This document shows positions 54,401-61,328 of a stretch of DNA of 64,000 nt, in pieces. How positions within the stretch are numbered: position 1 is the first letter of the stretch; the number at the start of each line of letters is the position of its first letter. A model generated the notes under the pieces. The model was not told where the DNA came from and ran no database searches. It saw only the letters and a list, made by a program, of their open reading frames with translations. This DNA is from Trichoplusia ni (Eukaryota > Arthropoda > Insecta > Lepidoptera > Noctuidae), in the NCBI RefSeq assembly GCF_003590095.1, contig NC_039478.1:16368001-16432000 (forward strand), given 5' to 3'. The translations under genes were made by a program, and so were the position numbers.

Positions 54401-56292
54401 TGAGTTATCGTAATATTAAAATCTCCGCGCGAGAAATTAAAAATCGATGAAACGTAGCGAAGATATCTTTGGCATCTATATACTAATTGTACTATATATA
54501 TACTAATTACTATGTATATACTATGTATGTACTATATATATACTAATTGTTTGTTTGATTGTTTGTTTGAAAGCACTAATCTCAGAAACTACTGGTTCAA
54601 ATTGAAAAAATATTTTTGTGTTGAATATACCATTAATCGAGGGAGGTTTTAGGCTATATGTATATCATCACGCTGCGACCAATAGGAGCGAAGAAAAAGT
54701 CATAACTTATATCTTCTAACCACGCAGACGAAGTCGCGGGCAACAGCTAGTTACTTATATAACCTTCACTCGACAGATGTGGCGAACACACAAAGCATAC
54801 AAATTGAGCTTAGAGAAGCAAACAGATGAAAATATCATGAGGAGTAAAGAGCACGCGACGAAACTGCAGGAACCTACCATATCCTTCTTACAGGTAATGT
54901 CGATCAATTCTATCTTGGACTACTCGGACTCATAGAAATAAAAGCACGTTTTTAGTAGTACGTCTAGGTAAGAAGGTAAGTTAGTAAGACAGTAAGGTAA
55001 TAAGGTAAGCAAGTACATAAGTAATTCAAATTAAACAAACTGTAAGAATCGTCTACGACGATAAAATAATTTTGATCTACCACTTTTTAATAATAATCAA
55101 ATTAACAGTCTGCACCCAGGGCTCCTTTTTTGGCATATATAAGAATAAACTATAGTAAAATTTAATTTAATCCTAAAGTGTAATAACAGCGATTAAATAT
55201 CCCATTGCTGGCCAAAGGCCTCTCGTATAAAGGAGGATTGTCAATTTATCATCCAACAAATAATTTGTTTACAGTTGAACAAAGAGCCGATAGCTGAAGA
55301 GCCAACTACAGAGATTGAAAAGAAGTCAAACGGAGTGACTATAGATGTAGTTCCAGTTGTCATAGTGGAAATACCAAATGAGGGATCTATGGGCAGGAAG
55401 GGAAGCTTGAGATACAGAGGTAAGTAATCAAAGGAGCATTCAGGGGTTCACTGGGTATAAAAAAAAAGAAATTTGTTTAGTCCAAAAAATATAAACACCA
55501 TCAACCCTATGAATTTTTCTTGAACTGAAGTATTGGATAAATTTCGACATCCAGTAATGTGGCCAATCTATTCAAATGAATCTTGTCACATAGGCAAAGA
55601 CGAAATATAATTTACAAACTTATCCTTACCCCTTGACACAGATATGATAGAAAAGGAAAAAGTATGGGAGACTCTCGAGGAAAAAGATGAGATGTCAGAC
55701 AGTGATGAGGAGAAAGTGAACGGCGACGACCGTGAGGGGAACTGCGGCGATCCAGACAGCGAGACCACTTCCTCAGACGAGGATGAAGCTATGGTTTGTA
55801 ACCAGGGAGATATAGTTTAGAGAGTAGTTATCGATTGATAGGAATAACAATCAATTTTAGAGAGTGGGGTTCTGTCTTGAGTAATGGGTTAATGCGACTA
55901 ATGCTTGCCTTGTCAAGAGCAAACACTGAAACAAACGTTAAAGTCGATTTTGGAAACGAACATTTAGTCGGTATGAAAGTAATTATTAGGAAAATTTTAT
56001 TTTCTTGGGTCTTTTTAGTCAAAGAATCGTGAATGTACTCGGAAATTAAATAAATGAACACCTTATCGACCACCTAACTTTACCTAATATGATAACAGCT
56101 GTATGTATATAATTTACTTCTACGACATCTGAAATCTATTTTTCACTGTTTCAGAATTCACATCAAGAATTTTCAGCAAATGGCCGCAAGGAACTCAATA
56201 AAGGACCTCCAACACAGACTAGTTTGACCACACAGCTACCTTACAAGATTGACGAGGACGACACCAACGAACTACTCACATCAACCGCTTAG
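28805..56292 (+). CDS. axo: Axotactin-like neurexin-superfamily transmembrane protein (28 coding exons)
   Basis: Exons: 28805-28916, 29330-29552, 29779-29915, 31759-31910, 32900-32963, 33177-33461, 36838-36944, 41406-42017, 43081-43261, 43872-44138, 44409-44611, 44975-45186, 45346-45563, 45877-46050, 46568-46793, 47113-47360, 47996-48424, 49611-49814, 50605-50822, 51241-51320, 51585-51697, 52084-52287, 52706-52899, 53332-53484, 54777-54893, 55275-55419, 55642-55793, 56155-56292. All junctions are GT-AG and in frame, giving 5,568 nt and about 1,855 residues. Order: signal peptide, LamG1, EGF1, LamG2, LamG3, EGF2, fibrinogen-like module, LamG4, EGF3, LamG5, EGF4, LamG6, transmembrane helix, cytoplasmic tail. 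The core from LamG2 to LamG5 matches neurexin-IV/CNTNAP architecture. The N-terminus has LamG-EGF instead of a discoidin domain, which favours axotactin, a glia-to-axon adhesion or signalling protein. The name is from family knowledge; the exon chain is seen directly. The end of exon 23 is ambiguous. Confidence 0.85.
29916..31758. other. Intron 3 of the axotactin-like gene
   Basis: 1.84 kb between LamG1 exons. It contains a plus-strand SINE (31,325-31,566). The 150-codon open frame near 30,708-31,166 is Leu/Tyr/Ser-rich without domain or splice context, and I do not call it a gene. Confidence 0.7.
31325..31566 (+). mobile_element. tRNA-derived SINE, family C, with (ATTT)n tail
   Basis: The head CGTGGTCGAGTGGCGTACGC (A box) and CGGGTTCGATCCCCGGTCGG (B box near 31,389) are well kept. 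The body carries TGTCTCGGGTCTGGGTGTTTG and TTCCATAACACAAGTGC, and the tail is about five ATTT units (31,545-31,566). The tRNA part is not flanked as a real tRNA gene would be, and the body runs on for about 140 bases. It differs from families A and B in the head. Confidence 0.85.
34119..34215 (+). repeat. Unnamed short repeat family, copy
   Basis: CTGAGGGTCTACCACCACG is followed by GTGAAAGCGTGAAAGCGC and GTGGCATCTCTCTTC. The same order of blocks occurs near 16,735-16,835 (CTGAGGGTCTATTAACACG, GCGTGACAGCGCTATAC, GCATCTCTCTT), 24,399 and 42,465. Confidence 0.6.
35741..35885 (+). mobile_element. SINE family B fragment
   Basis: B box GCGGTTTCGATCCCCGCGTAGGACAAG, then CTTGTTCTAAGTCTGAATGTC, CCCTGCGACACAAGCATTAAATGCC and a closing AGGGAGTAA. 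The order matches the copy at 12,885. The head upstream of the B box is lost. Confidence 0.65.
36838..44138 (+). CDS. axo: Axotactin-like exons 7-10: LamG2, LamG3, EGF2
   Basis: Exon 7 (36,838-36,944) opens LamG2 with a GSSYVSYRVYDW strand. Exon 8 (41,406-42,017) is the largest at 612 nt, with canonical LamG signatures: SALFYASG, MWHNLTV and YICGG. It also starts LamG3 (SHIWWPL.., LKFDFKTS). Exons 9 and 10 finish LamG3 (DWHNVELDYRKG, NLGLIGCMRNIKINGL). They also encode most of EGF2 (about residues 680-722, CTRPNTCEHGGIC). Several N-glycosylation sequons (NLT, NVT, NVS) are visible. All four exons join in frame across introns of 4.5, 1.1 and 0.6 kb. Confidence 0.85.
37795..37938 (-). mobile_element. 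SINE family A, minus strand, with inverted segment in the head
   Basis: Read on the minus strand: CTGTCCTGTTGGCCTAGCGG, then the B box and the GTGTGATGAGCACGATCATTT body. Between the A and B boxes the sequence departs from the other copies. A stretch resembling the family's GGAGGTCGTGGG appears in reverse-complement orientation before the normal one. The copy is truncated after the body. Confidence 0.75.
39509..39690 (+). mobile_element. SINE family A, 5'-truncated
   Basis: The tRNA head is missing. The copy starts around TTGTTTTTGTTCTGTGCCTCGG and keeps the family body: ATGTATTTAGAAATATG, TTTATCAGTTGTCTAGAAC and CTAGATGGCGTTGTG. Confidence 0.75.
40450..40625 (-). repeat. Degenerate lepidopteran interspersed repeat, reverse copy
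   Basis: The reading CAGGTTGTATATAGTGAACCGTG followed by GATATAACAATAAAC and GGGTCCGTTCATGACC is the same block order as the minus-strand copy at 15,998. More decayed than the other copies. Confidence 0.5.
42465..42557 (+). repeat. Unnamed short repeat family, copy
   Basis: CTCTACCACCACTCTTAAAG is followed by GTAGAAGAGAGAGCGCGC and CGGTGTCTCTCTTCCTCAT. Same block order as the copies at 24,399 and 34,119. Confidence 0.6.
42639..42684. repeat. Imperfect 46 bp palindrome
   Basis: ATTCAGGTTAAATAACTGTG on the left mirrors CACTGTTATGTAACCTGAAT on the right, with two mismatches in about 20 pairs and a very short ATTGAT centre. It could be a fold-back or a decayed transposon end pair. Confidence 0.7.
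44409..45563 (+). CDS. axo: Axotactin-like exons 11-13: end of EGF2 and fibrinogen-like module
   Basis: After the closing cysteines of EGF2 (YIGENCHF), the chain reads TCEELALLGYTRNDVYLIDI, then DGNGKFPPAHVKCEFQ. This is the start of the fibrinogen-like module typical of neurexin-IV/CNTNAP proteins (family pattern: CEEL..G...G.YLIDPDG...PF.V.C). It continues through exon 12 (SHSLYCRQYIKYDC, ATWFISSSNN). Exon 13 has the cysteine cluster GYCPCGVNATCVNATKSCNC and ends in ITLGPLECVET, matching the LGPL.C close of the module. It spans about residues 728-924. Introns are short (0.2-0.4 kb). This module is the strongest evidence for the family assignment. Confidence 0.88.
45877..47360 (+). CDS. axo: Axotactin-like exons 14-16: LamG4 and EGF3
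   Basis: LamG4 (about residues 930-1,105) shows YIEVPGWRKGDIAFSFRT, ILLFQPP, NGGEWHKIWIDY, MFIGGA and GLIGCFRGLVVNGE, in the normal order of a laminin-G sandwich. EGF3 (about 1,105-1,140) follows with CVPNPCQNRAICKELW and YECICKN. Exon 16 ends at AAA|GTAAGT. Open frame beyond that donor runs on for about 50 codons, but the next acceptor (TTATTCCAG, 47,995) restores the protein frame. Confidence 0.87.
47996..49814 (+). CDS. axo: Axotactin-like exons 17-18: LamG5
   Basis: Exon 17 (429 nt) encodes the front sheet of LamG5 (about residues 1,143-1,283): MNLRTYDDNALVLYANDN, with several Asn sequons (NGT, NVT, NST, NAT, NYT). Exon 18 is strikingly GC-rich against its surroundings. It starts with a Pro-rich link (RPQRPPAPPTDYF), then NLGGFDP and the closing GGYVGCVRGFKI. 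The 1.19 kb intron between them (48,425-49,610) has a remnant near 48,700 (ACAGACACGTCAATCTTATAACACC) that looks like an old non-LTR element piece. Confidence 0.83.
50605..52899 (+). CDS. axo: Axotactin-like exons 19-23: EGF4 and LamG6
   Basis: Exon 19 carries EGF4 (about residues 1,356-1,400: CDSEPCKNGGIC...CDCELTSYFGEYC) and then enters LamG6. Exons 20 (80 nt) and 21 (113 nt) are small and encode IKLAFSSND and YYLLVAITQDG strands. Exon 22 has the FDIGSNEVQVGG and KGYNGCLS motifs. Exon 23 adds a membrane-proximal segment with one more Cys (RSAQCSADFDEAW). The donor of exon 23 is uncertain: ATT|GTTAGT at 52,899 and AAG|GTTTTA at 52,911 both keep frame and differ by four residues (VSHK). Confidence 0.8.
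51375..51548 (+). mobile_element. SINE family B fragment
   Basis: In intron 20. TCCCCGCGTAGACTAATTATTCG is followed by GTTCTGAGTTTGGGTGTCTTTG and CCCACGACACAACG...AGTGTGGAATCG, matching the body of the copies at 12,885 and 35,741. The head is largely lost. Confidence 0.55.
52945..53098 (+). mobile_element. SINE family B fragment
   Basis: In intron 23, about 35 bases after the possible donor. GAGGTCACCATGTC, then GTCGTGAGTTGAATCACCGCATAGGATA, CTACGACACAAGGTTC and CCTTAGAGGGTGG follow the family order. Strongly diverged. Confidence 0.5.
53332..56292 (+). CDS. axo: Axotactin-like exons 24-28: transmembrane helix and cytoplasmic tail
   Basis: Exon 24 (153 nt) encodes a juxtamembrane stretch and the helix FFIALICVFLLGLCYCGYH (about residues 1,654-1,672). 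Exon 25 starts with the basic stop-transfer run MWRTHKAYK. Exons 26-28 give a hydrophilic tail of about 180 residues, rich in Glu/Asp/Ser with acidic runs (SDSDEEK, TSSDEDEA, DEDDTNELL). It has no PDZ ligand of the classic S/T-x-V type at the end (LLTSTA). The stop is TAG at 56,290-56,292. Reading through the exon 24 donor would give a different 25-residue end (see findings). Drosophila axotactin is described as secreted, so the helix deserves attention. Confidence 0.8.
53876..54750 (+). mobile_element. Helitron-like element(s), possibly two pieces
   Basis: The first part (53,876 to about 54,475) begins TTACATATTATAAAACAAAG and contains a (TGTC)n tract. It continues GTACTGAACGGATTTTTATG, a common signature of short lepidopteran elements. 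The second part carries a tract of TATATACTAATT-type repeats near 54,480-54,550. It ends GCAGACGAAGTCGCGGGCAACAGCTAG followed by T at 54,750, a Helitron-type 3' end. One rearranged element or two adjacent copies are both possible. Confidence 0.65.
53906..53935. repeat. (TGTC)n microsatellite inside the Helitron-like element
   Basis: About six TGTC units. Such microsatellites are a known inner feature of some lepidopteran Helitron-like elements. Confidence 0.9.
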
Positions 56293-56298
56293 ATACCT

Positions 56299-56314
56299 AA
56301 TAAAGTTTAATAAA
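56299..56314 (+). terminator. Poly(A) signals of the axotactin-like gene
   Basis: Two AATAAA hexamers, at 56,299-56,304 and 56,309-56,314, begin 7 and 17 bases after the stop codon. T/G-rich sequence (GTGTTCACATTTATTTTTTG) follows near 56,340. No other AATAAA occurs before the transposon at 56,655, so the 3'UTR is probably only about 30-40 bases. Confidence 0.7.
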
Positions 56315-56654
56315 TGTTTTGTATAGATACCTGTACCGTGTGTTCACATTTATTTTTTGTACTAAGCTTATACCTGGTGAAGTCAAATCGCTAGAGACTA
56401 CCAAAATATTGAGGATTCATTTCAAATGAGAACTTAACTACATACTACGAATGAAAATTGTACAATTTACAAAAAATACCTAAGTAGGTATGTAATGTAG
56501 GGACGTACGTGTATGGTAACAACTAAGTACTATATTTTATTTTCCATATACCACTAGTTTTCAAATCATAATGTCATCAAGACAGTTATCAACTCGTTTG
56601 TTCTTCATAGTTGGCAAAAAGAAAGTACCTACATACAAATAGTATAGGTATTAC
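56315..56654. other. Short intergenic stretch
   Basis: AT-rich, nothing recognised, up to the left target-site duplication of the hAT MITE. Confidence 0.6.
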
Positions 56655-56884
56655 CAGTGCCGTTTTATCCATAAGGCACTTTATGCCAGTGCCTAGGGGC
56701 CCACTATGACCAGGGGCCCACCACCAAAGTAGGCATCTAAAAAAAAGCTCAAATTTTTCACTGAATAAAAATAACTTGAACAAAGGGGCCCCCAACGGCG
56801 GATCCAGGGGGAGGGTCATGGGGGTCATGATCCCCCCCTGAGCTGGTTCCAGGACTTAGGTGGACCACTAATTGAACATAATGA

Positions 56885-56945
56885 CGGATTTTTATTTTTT
56901 TAATTAAATTAAATATATCAAATTAATTAAAAAAATAAAAATCCG
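56885..56945. repeat. Perfect 23 bp inverted repeat inside the inner hAT
   Basis: The arms 56,885-56,907 and 56,923-56,945 are exact reverse complements (CGGATTTTTATTTTTTTAAT... and its complement) around a 15-base AT loop. It interrupts the region where the N-terminal zinc-finger part of the transposase should be. Confidence 0.88.
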
Positions 56946-56969
56946 AATAAAAGTATACAGACAACAACA

Positions 56970-59123
56970 CCTTTATGTCGACTCGTAAAAGAACCATTAA
57001 AAGCTTTCGATAATTTGCTAGGTAAAAATGGTGTTCTGCTAACACACCAGCGAAACAAAAACCACGAATTAGCTGTTGAAGCAGGGAAGAACTTTTTATT
57101 GAGTTTTCATTAACCGGAAATTAACATTATGAACCAAGTAAATAGTCAGAGGCTGAAACAAATAAATGAAAATAGAGAACGTTTGCGACCAATCGTAAAA
57201 AGTATAATATTTTGTGGCCATCGCGACGACGGTAAATTGCTGAACTATGACAGCGTAGTAGCCGATGAAGGGAATTTTAGAGCCCTTTTAAAATTCCGTA
57301 TTGATTCTGGCGATATTGCATTGCAGCGACATTTAGAATCGTCAAAATCCAACGCCACGTACATCAGCAAGACTGTACAAAATGAGTTGATAGATGTTTG
57401 CGCAGAAATTATCCAGGAAAACATTTTACAGAATGTGCGGAAAGCTAAATATTTTTCAATTTTGTTCGATGAAACAACAGATATATCACATATCTCACAG
57501 CTCAGCCTATCATTCCGATATTTGCATGATGGTATTATTAAAGAACATTTTGTGACTTTTTGTGATACCTATGATGCTCTTAGACGTGAAGACAACAATT
57601 CAAGAGACATAGAGCCTCGATTGACAGGTGTAGCATTGGCGAAAATCGTTGAAAATCTTTGTACCAAATTTAACTTAGATTTATCTTGGTGTGTGGGTAT
57701 TGGAACTGACAGCTGCTCGGTTATGGCATCAGATACAAAAGGACCAGTGCAAAAATTGATAAAAATAGCCATTCATGCTAAACGTTGCCCGTGCAACAAC
57801 CATGTGCTCAATAACTCATTGGCAAGATCATCCAAAGTAGTTTCCTGTCGCAATACATCTGGCACAATGAGAAAAGTTGTAGCATTCGCCAATGCATCCG
57901 CTAAGAGACATGAAATTTTCAAGGTAGAACTCGGAGCTGCCATGCAAGGTATTTGTGAGACACGTTGGGTAGAGAGGCATGATGGGCATCTTCAATTTCA
58001 AGGAGACAACTTAGTCAAAATTTGTAGCGCTCTGGAGAAGATTTCTGCTTGGCAAGACAATAAAACTGCTAATGATGCGCATTGCTTGCTGCAAACATTG
58101 CGCAGTTCGGACTTTATTATATCCTCCATCTGTTTAAGTGATGTATTAGGTGGGTACTTCCCTAAATTATTTTATTTCTTATTTTTTAGCAAATGAACTT
58201 ATACGAGTATACTAAACCTACTTTAAAATTATGTTATTGTTTTGTTAATATTTTATGCCACGAGTACATACCGTTTCTATCAAGTTATAAATTCTTAGTT
58301 TATGCACTACGGATACAGTCATTGACTTTTTATTTTTCAGGTACTACTGTATCTTTAAGCAGAGTACTGCAATCGAAAACAATTGATTTAAAAAAATGTA
58401 CGGACGCTATTAATGATACTTTAAGTGTTTTACAAAATAAAAGAGAAAATGTGGACATAATCTACCGACAGCTTTTTGAAGAGGCTAAGGATGTAGCTGA
58501 GTAGCTAGATGTAGAGATTAAATGCCCCAGGATGGTATCAAAACAAATACATAGGGCCAATAACCAACCTGCTCAATCAGCTGAAGAGTATTTCCGCAGA
58601 GCTATATACATCCCTCTTCTAGATTCTCCAGGACCGCCTATCTCCTGATGTACTTAATTTGTTTCAGCTAAGCGTTTTCATGCCAAAAAGCGAATATACT
58701 AATGAAGACATTGAAACTGTGGAACAACTAGCTACCGACTATAAATTATTACTAGATAACACTCCAGTTTCTGTCATTGTTAATGAATATCGGTTGTGGA
58801 TGGTGAAGTGGCAGGCGTGGCAGCGAAGCCAGGACGTACCGCAGTCGATTCCTGATCTTATTTTGAATTGTGACATCGATATGTATCCTAATATAAGAAA
58901 TTTTTTATGTATTTTGGCTACACTACCTGTCAGTGTAGCGACAGCAGAAAGATCTTTCTCTACGTTGCGCAGAATTAAATCGTGGCTAAGATCTTCGATA
59001 GTTGAAGATCGACTAACCGGACTGGCACTTCTCCACGATCATAAAAACGTACCCATTGACGTAAATGACGTAATAACGCGTTTCGGGAGAAGACGTCAAA
59101 GAAAAATTGATTTTGCTATTTAA
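56970..59123 (+). pseudogene. hAT transposase, DUF4371 / ZMYM1-like, broken
   Basis: Coding similarity starts before the first long ATG frame. A TTF-type finger remnant (PLCRLVKEPLKAFDNLL near 56,970-57,020) leads in frame to a TAA stop at 57,111-57,113, then to the open frame at 57,129. A GT-AG intron (58,150-58,340) is required to join SDVLG to TTVSLSR. Downstream are a TAG at 58,502-58,504 and a frameshift near 58,628. Visible hallmarks: FDETTD (first catalytic Asp, about residue 113 from 57,129), GIGTDSCSVM (second Asp region), ETRWVERHD (Glu region), and the C-terminal dimerisation motif ATAERSFSTLRRIKSWLRS. At least three lesions make it inactive. Confidence 0.85.
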
Positions 59124-59665
59124 ATATATGTATTTCGTCTGTTCGTATTTTGTTTGTTGAAAACCCTTGTCGTAGCACCTCTTCACTTTTGCGGAGTTTT
59201 GCGTCATACCCCTCGACATACCTCTAGCTGTAATGACAAATCATCCACCACGGTTATGGAATATTAATAGGCTGCCTCACTCCGTGTGTGATAGTGCTTC
59301 CCTGGATGTCTTCAAGAGAATATGGCAATATGTACGTGTATATGTACAAGTTATTAGGTGTTAAGATTTCCAAGTGTACAATAACGAATGAATATTTTTA
59401 AGTACAGTACTTCCGTACATTAATAAAATGCCTACTTTTTACTTGTATCTATTGTTATCAAAATTAAATTGTAAGTTTTCGACTTGACCACGACTATGTG
59501 ACCCCCCCCCCCCTGGTGCAAAAGCTGGATCCGCCCTTGGGGGCCCCCACTCCTTTGTTGCAACTGTTGTAAAAATTGCGTTGTTGTGGTATGAAAAAGG
59601 GGGGCCTGACTGAAACGAACTGTGCCTAATGGCCCCGAGATGGTTAATCCGACCCTGGGTATTAC

Positions 59666-60414
59666 ACTAGATAAAGAGTGTAAGTAATGACAAGAATACA
59701 AAGGTAGATGTAACCTAAAACTCATTATTAGATTATTATCTTTAAAGCGAAATGCAATCATGACAGTCTGGTGATGTCTTATCAAAAATAATTATTATAA
59801 TAACCGCTGAACAATTATGATGAAGCATAAAATGGATTCATTCGTTCAAACAAACAAGTTTAGAAGGTCAATTTATTAATATCCAAATAATACCAGTTTA
59901 CCTTAACAATTTACTAATTATAGCTGTTTTGGTTTCGCTTAATACTATTTAGATGGGTAAGGAATCTATGGTCTTAAATCCCACACCGGGCAACTACAGT
60001 AGATCAAAGAGTTCGCATGTTTTGTATGAAAAATAACGATGTAATCGGCCTGAACAACATACTTCTCTAGTTGCCAAGATTATTTTACATGAGCTTTTGA
60101 TGTCTAGTCTTCTTATTTAGGTTATGATTGGTCTAGCTTTTGTATTCAACTTTCCTTGTCTAGCCTACAGGACTTTAAATTTATCTTCTTTCTTGTTTTG
60201 TCAACGCACAATAACTACATTTAGTAAAAATTAACATTCAATATAACACCATTTTTTATCACATACATAATTTGTTTTGTAGTTATTCATTTCTTAAGTA
60301 AACTAAATTGCCAAAGACAATATTTTCCATTATATAAGTATTATCTTTTAGTGGCAACACAGGATTTTGACATTTTCTTATTTTTTGACTATGGTCTATC
60401 ATATTTGATTTCAG
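59666..60414. other. Intergenic stretch / probable 5' region of the MTCH2-like gene
   Basis: AT-rich with no coding sequence. It ends in a good acceptor, TTTGATTTCAG at 60,414, so a 5'UTR intron may lie here. The promoter is not obvious. Confidence 0.5.
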
Positions 60415-60440
60415 AAGAACATAGTACCTATTGTCATAAT

Positions 60441-61328
60441 ATGGACGAAATTGAAAAAGAGAAAATAGCGGCATTGCCGTCACAATTGCTCGTTACGACA
60501 ATATGCCATCCTATGGAATATGCGAAAGTGCTAATACAACTTGGTTACGAGCCCTTACCGCCGCGCCGGTCCACCACACTATTTGGACGCCCTGCCATGA
60601 TATTACCTAACGTTTTCCAGTACATCAAGTTTATCAAGGCATCAGATGGATTCCTAGGCTGCTACAGAGGGCTGTCGGCGCGAGTGCTCGGGCTGATCGC
60701 GTCCAATCAGCTATCTTCCAAGGTAATTTATGCGATGGGTATTGACTTACCTGAAATCAATGATCCTCCTAATATTGTCACTGATGAAGAACCCAAACTC
60801 GAAGATTACATCAAGCTCGGCCGCCGGGATATGATCATGCACACTGCTTCAGTCATCGTGGCCTATCCCTTCCAAGTTGTGTCAGTCAGGATGATGGCCT
60901 CATTTATTGGCAAGGAAGAAGATTATAGCTCCTTGATAGGCGCGATCGTTGCCATCTACAGAGATGACGGTATCCGTGGCTTCTACCATGGTATTGTACC
61001 TAAGCTGCTTGGAGACCTGACTTGCGTAGCTGTGACAGGAGTACTGGCATACTATGTGAACAAATACTTGGTCAAAACTAAAGATCTTCGATACTACACG
61101 GTTCCACTGCTCACTTTTGTGACTAGCACTCTAACTTATCCACTGGTGGTGGTGTCAACCTGCATGGCTGTTGCTGGCTGCAGCCTGAAGGCGGGCAACC
61201 CGCCCGCCATGCCCAAATACCCATCTTGGCAGTCTTGCTGGAGGGACTTGCTTAGAAACAAGCAACATAAGCGTGGTTCCTCTCTTATCTTTAGGTACTA
61301 CATTGCTCCTATCTCAGCCCTGCAGTAG
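60441..61328 (+). CDS. Mtch: Mitochondrial carrier homolog 2-like protein
   Basis: A single uninterrupted frame of 295 codons; MTCH2 in vertebrates is about 303. MTCH2 is a modified SLC25 carrier of the mitochondrial outer membrane, known as a receptor for tBID and as an insertase for tail-anchored proteins. The first carrier repeat keeps a P-x-E-x-x-K signature (HPMEYAK, residues 23-29), followed by the MTCH hallmark LGYEPLPP. The second and third repeats have degenerate signatures (AYPFQVVSVRMM, LTYPLVVVST), as expected for MTCH rather than a true transporter. GFYHGIVPKLLGDL is also typical. I chose ATG 60,441 because an in-frame TAG lies at 60,348 and no earlier in-frame ATG exists. A possible 5'UTR acceptor sits at 60,414. 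Confident identification. Confidence 0.9.
   Translation: MDEIEKEKIAALPSQLLVTTICHPMEYAKVLIQLGYEPLPPRRSTTLFGRPAMILPNVFQYIKFIKASDGFLGCYRGLSARVLGLIASNQLSSKVIYAMGIDLPEINDPPNIVTDEEPKLEDYIKLGRRDMIMHTASVIVAYPFQVVSVRMMASFIGKEEDYSSLIGAIVAIYRDDGIRGFYHGIVPKLLGDLTCVAVTGVLAYYVNKYLVKTKDLRYYTVPLLTFVTSTLTYPLVVVSTCMAVAGCSLKAGNPPAMPKYPSWQSCWRDLLRNKQHKRGSSLIFRYYIAPISALQ

Larger units (their letters stand above)
53485..54776. other. Intron 24 of the axotactin-like gene, mostly transposon-derived
   Basis: 1.29 kb. After an open extension of exon 24 (to 53,559) it contains the Helitron-like sequences 53,876-54,750, ending only 26 bases before the exon 25 acceptor. Confidence 0.75.
56793..59539 (+). mobile_element. 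hAT transposon (inner element) with decayed transposase
   Basis: The left end is CAACGGCGGATCCAG and the right end (reverse complement) is CAAGGGCGGATCCAG, one mismatch in 15. The 8 bp GGGGCCCC flanks both ends (56,785-56,792 and 59,540-59,547). The element is 2,747 bases and carries a transposase gene with several breaks. Poly-C tracts lie just inside the ends (56,831-56,837; 59,502-59,513). It inserted into the MITE at 56,655-59,657. Confidence 0.9.
56655..59657. mobile_element. hAT MITE (outer element) split by a second hAT
   Basis: The left end is CAGTGCCGTTTTATCC and the right end (reverse complement) is CAGGGTCGGATTAACC, the CAG(T/G)G form of hAT ends. The 8 bp GGTATTAC occurs directly on both sides (56,647-56,654 and 59,658-59,665), an exact hAT target-site duplication. 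Without the inner insertion, the element is 56,655-56,792 plus 59,548-59,657, about 248 bases with no coding capacity. It contains GC-rich GGGGCCC palindromes, one of which served as the target of the inner element. Confidence 0.88.

Noticed and set aside
58150..58340. Reading the transposase straight through to the stop at 58,196 as its natural end
   Set aside because: The continuing homology (TTVSLSRVLQ) resumes after a TTTTTCAG acceptor, and the GT-AG intron restores the frame exactly.
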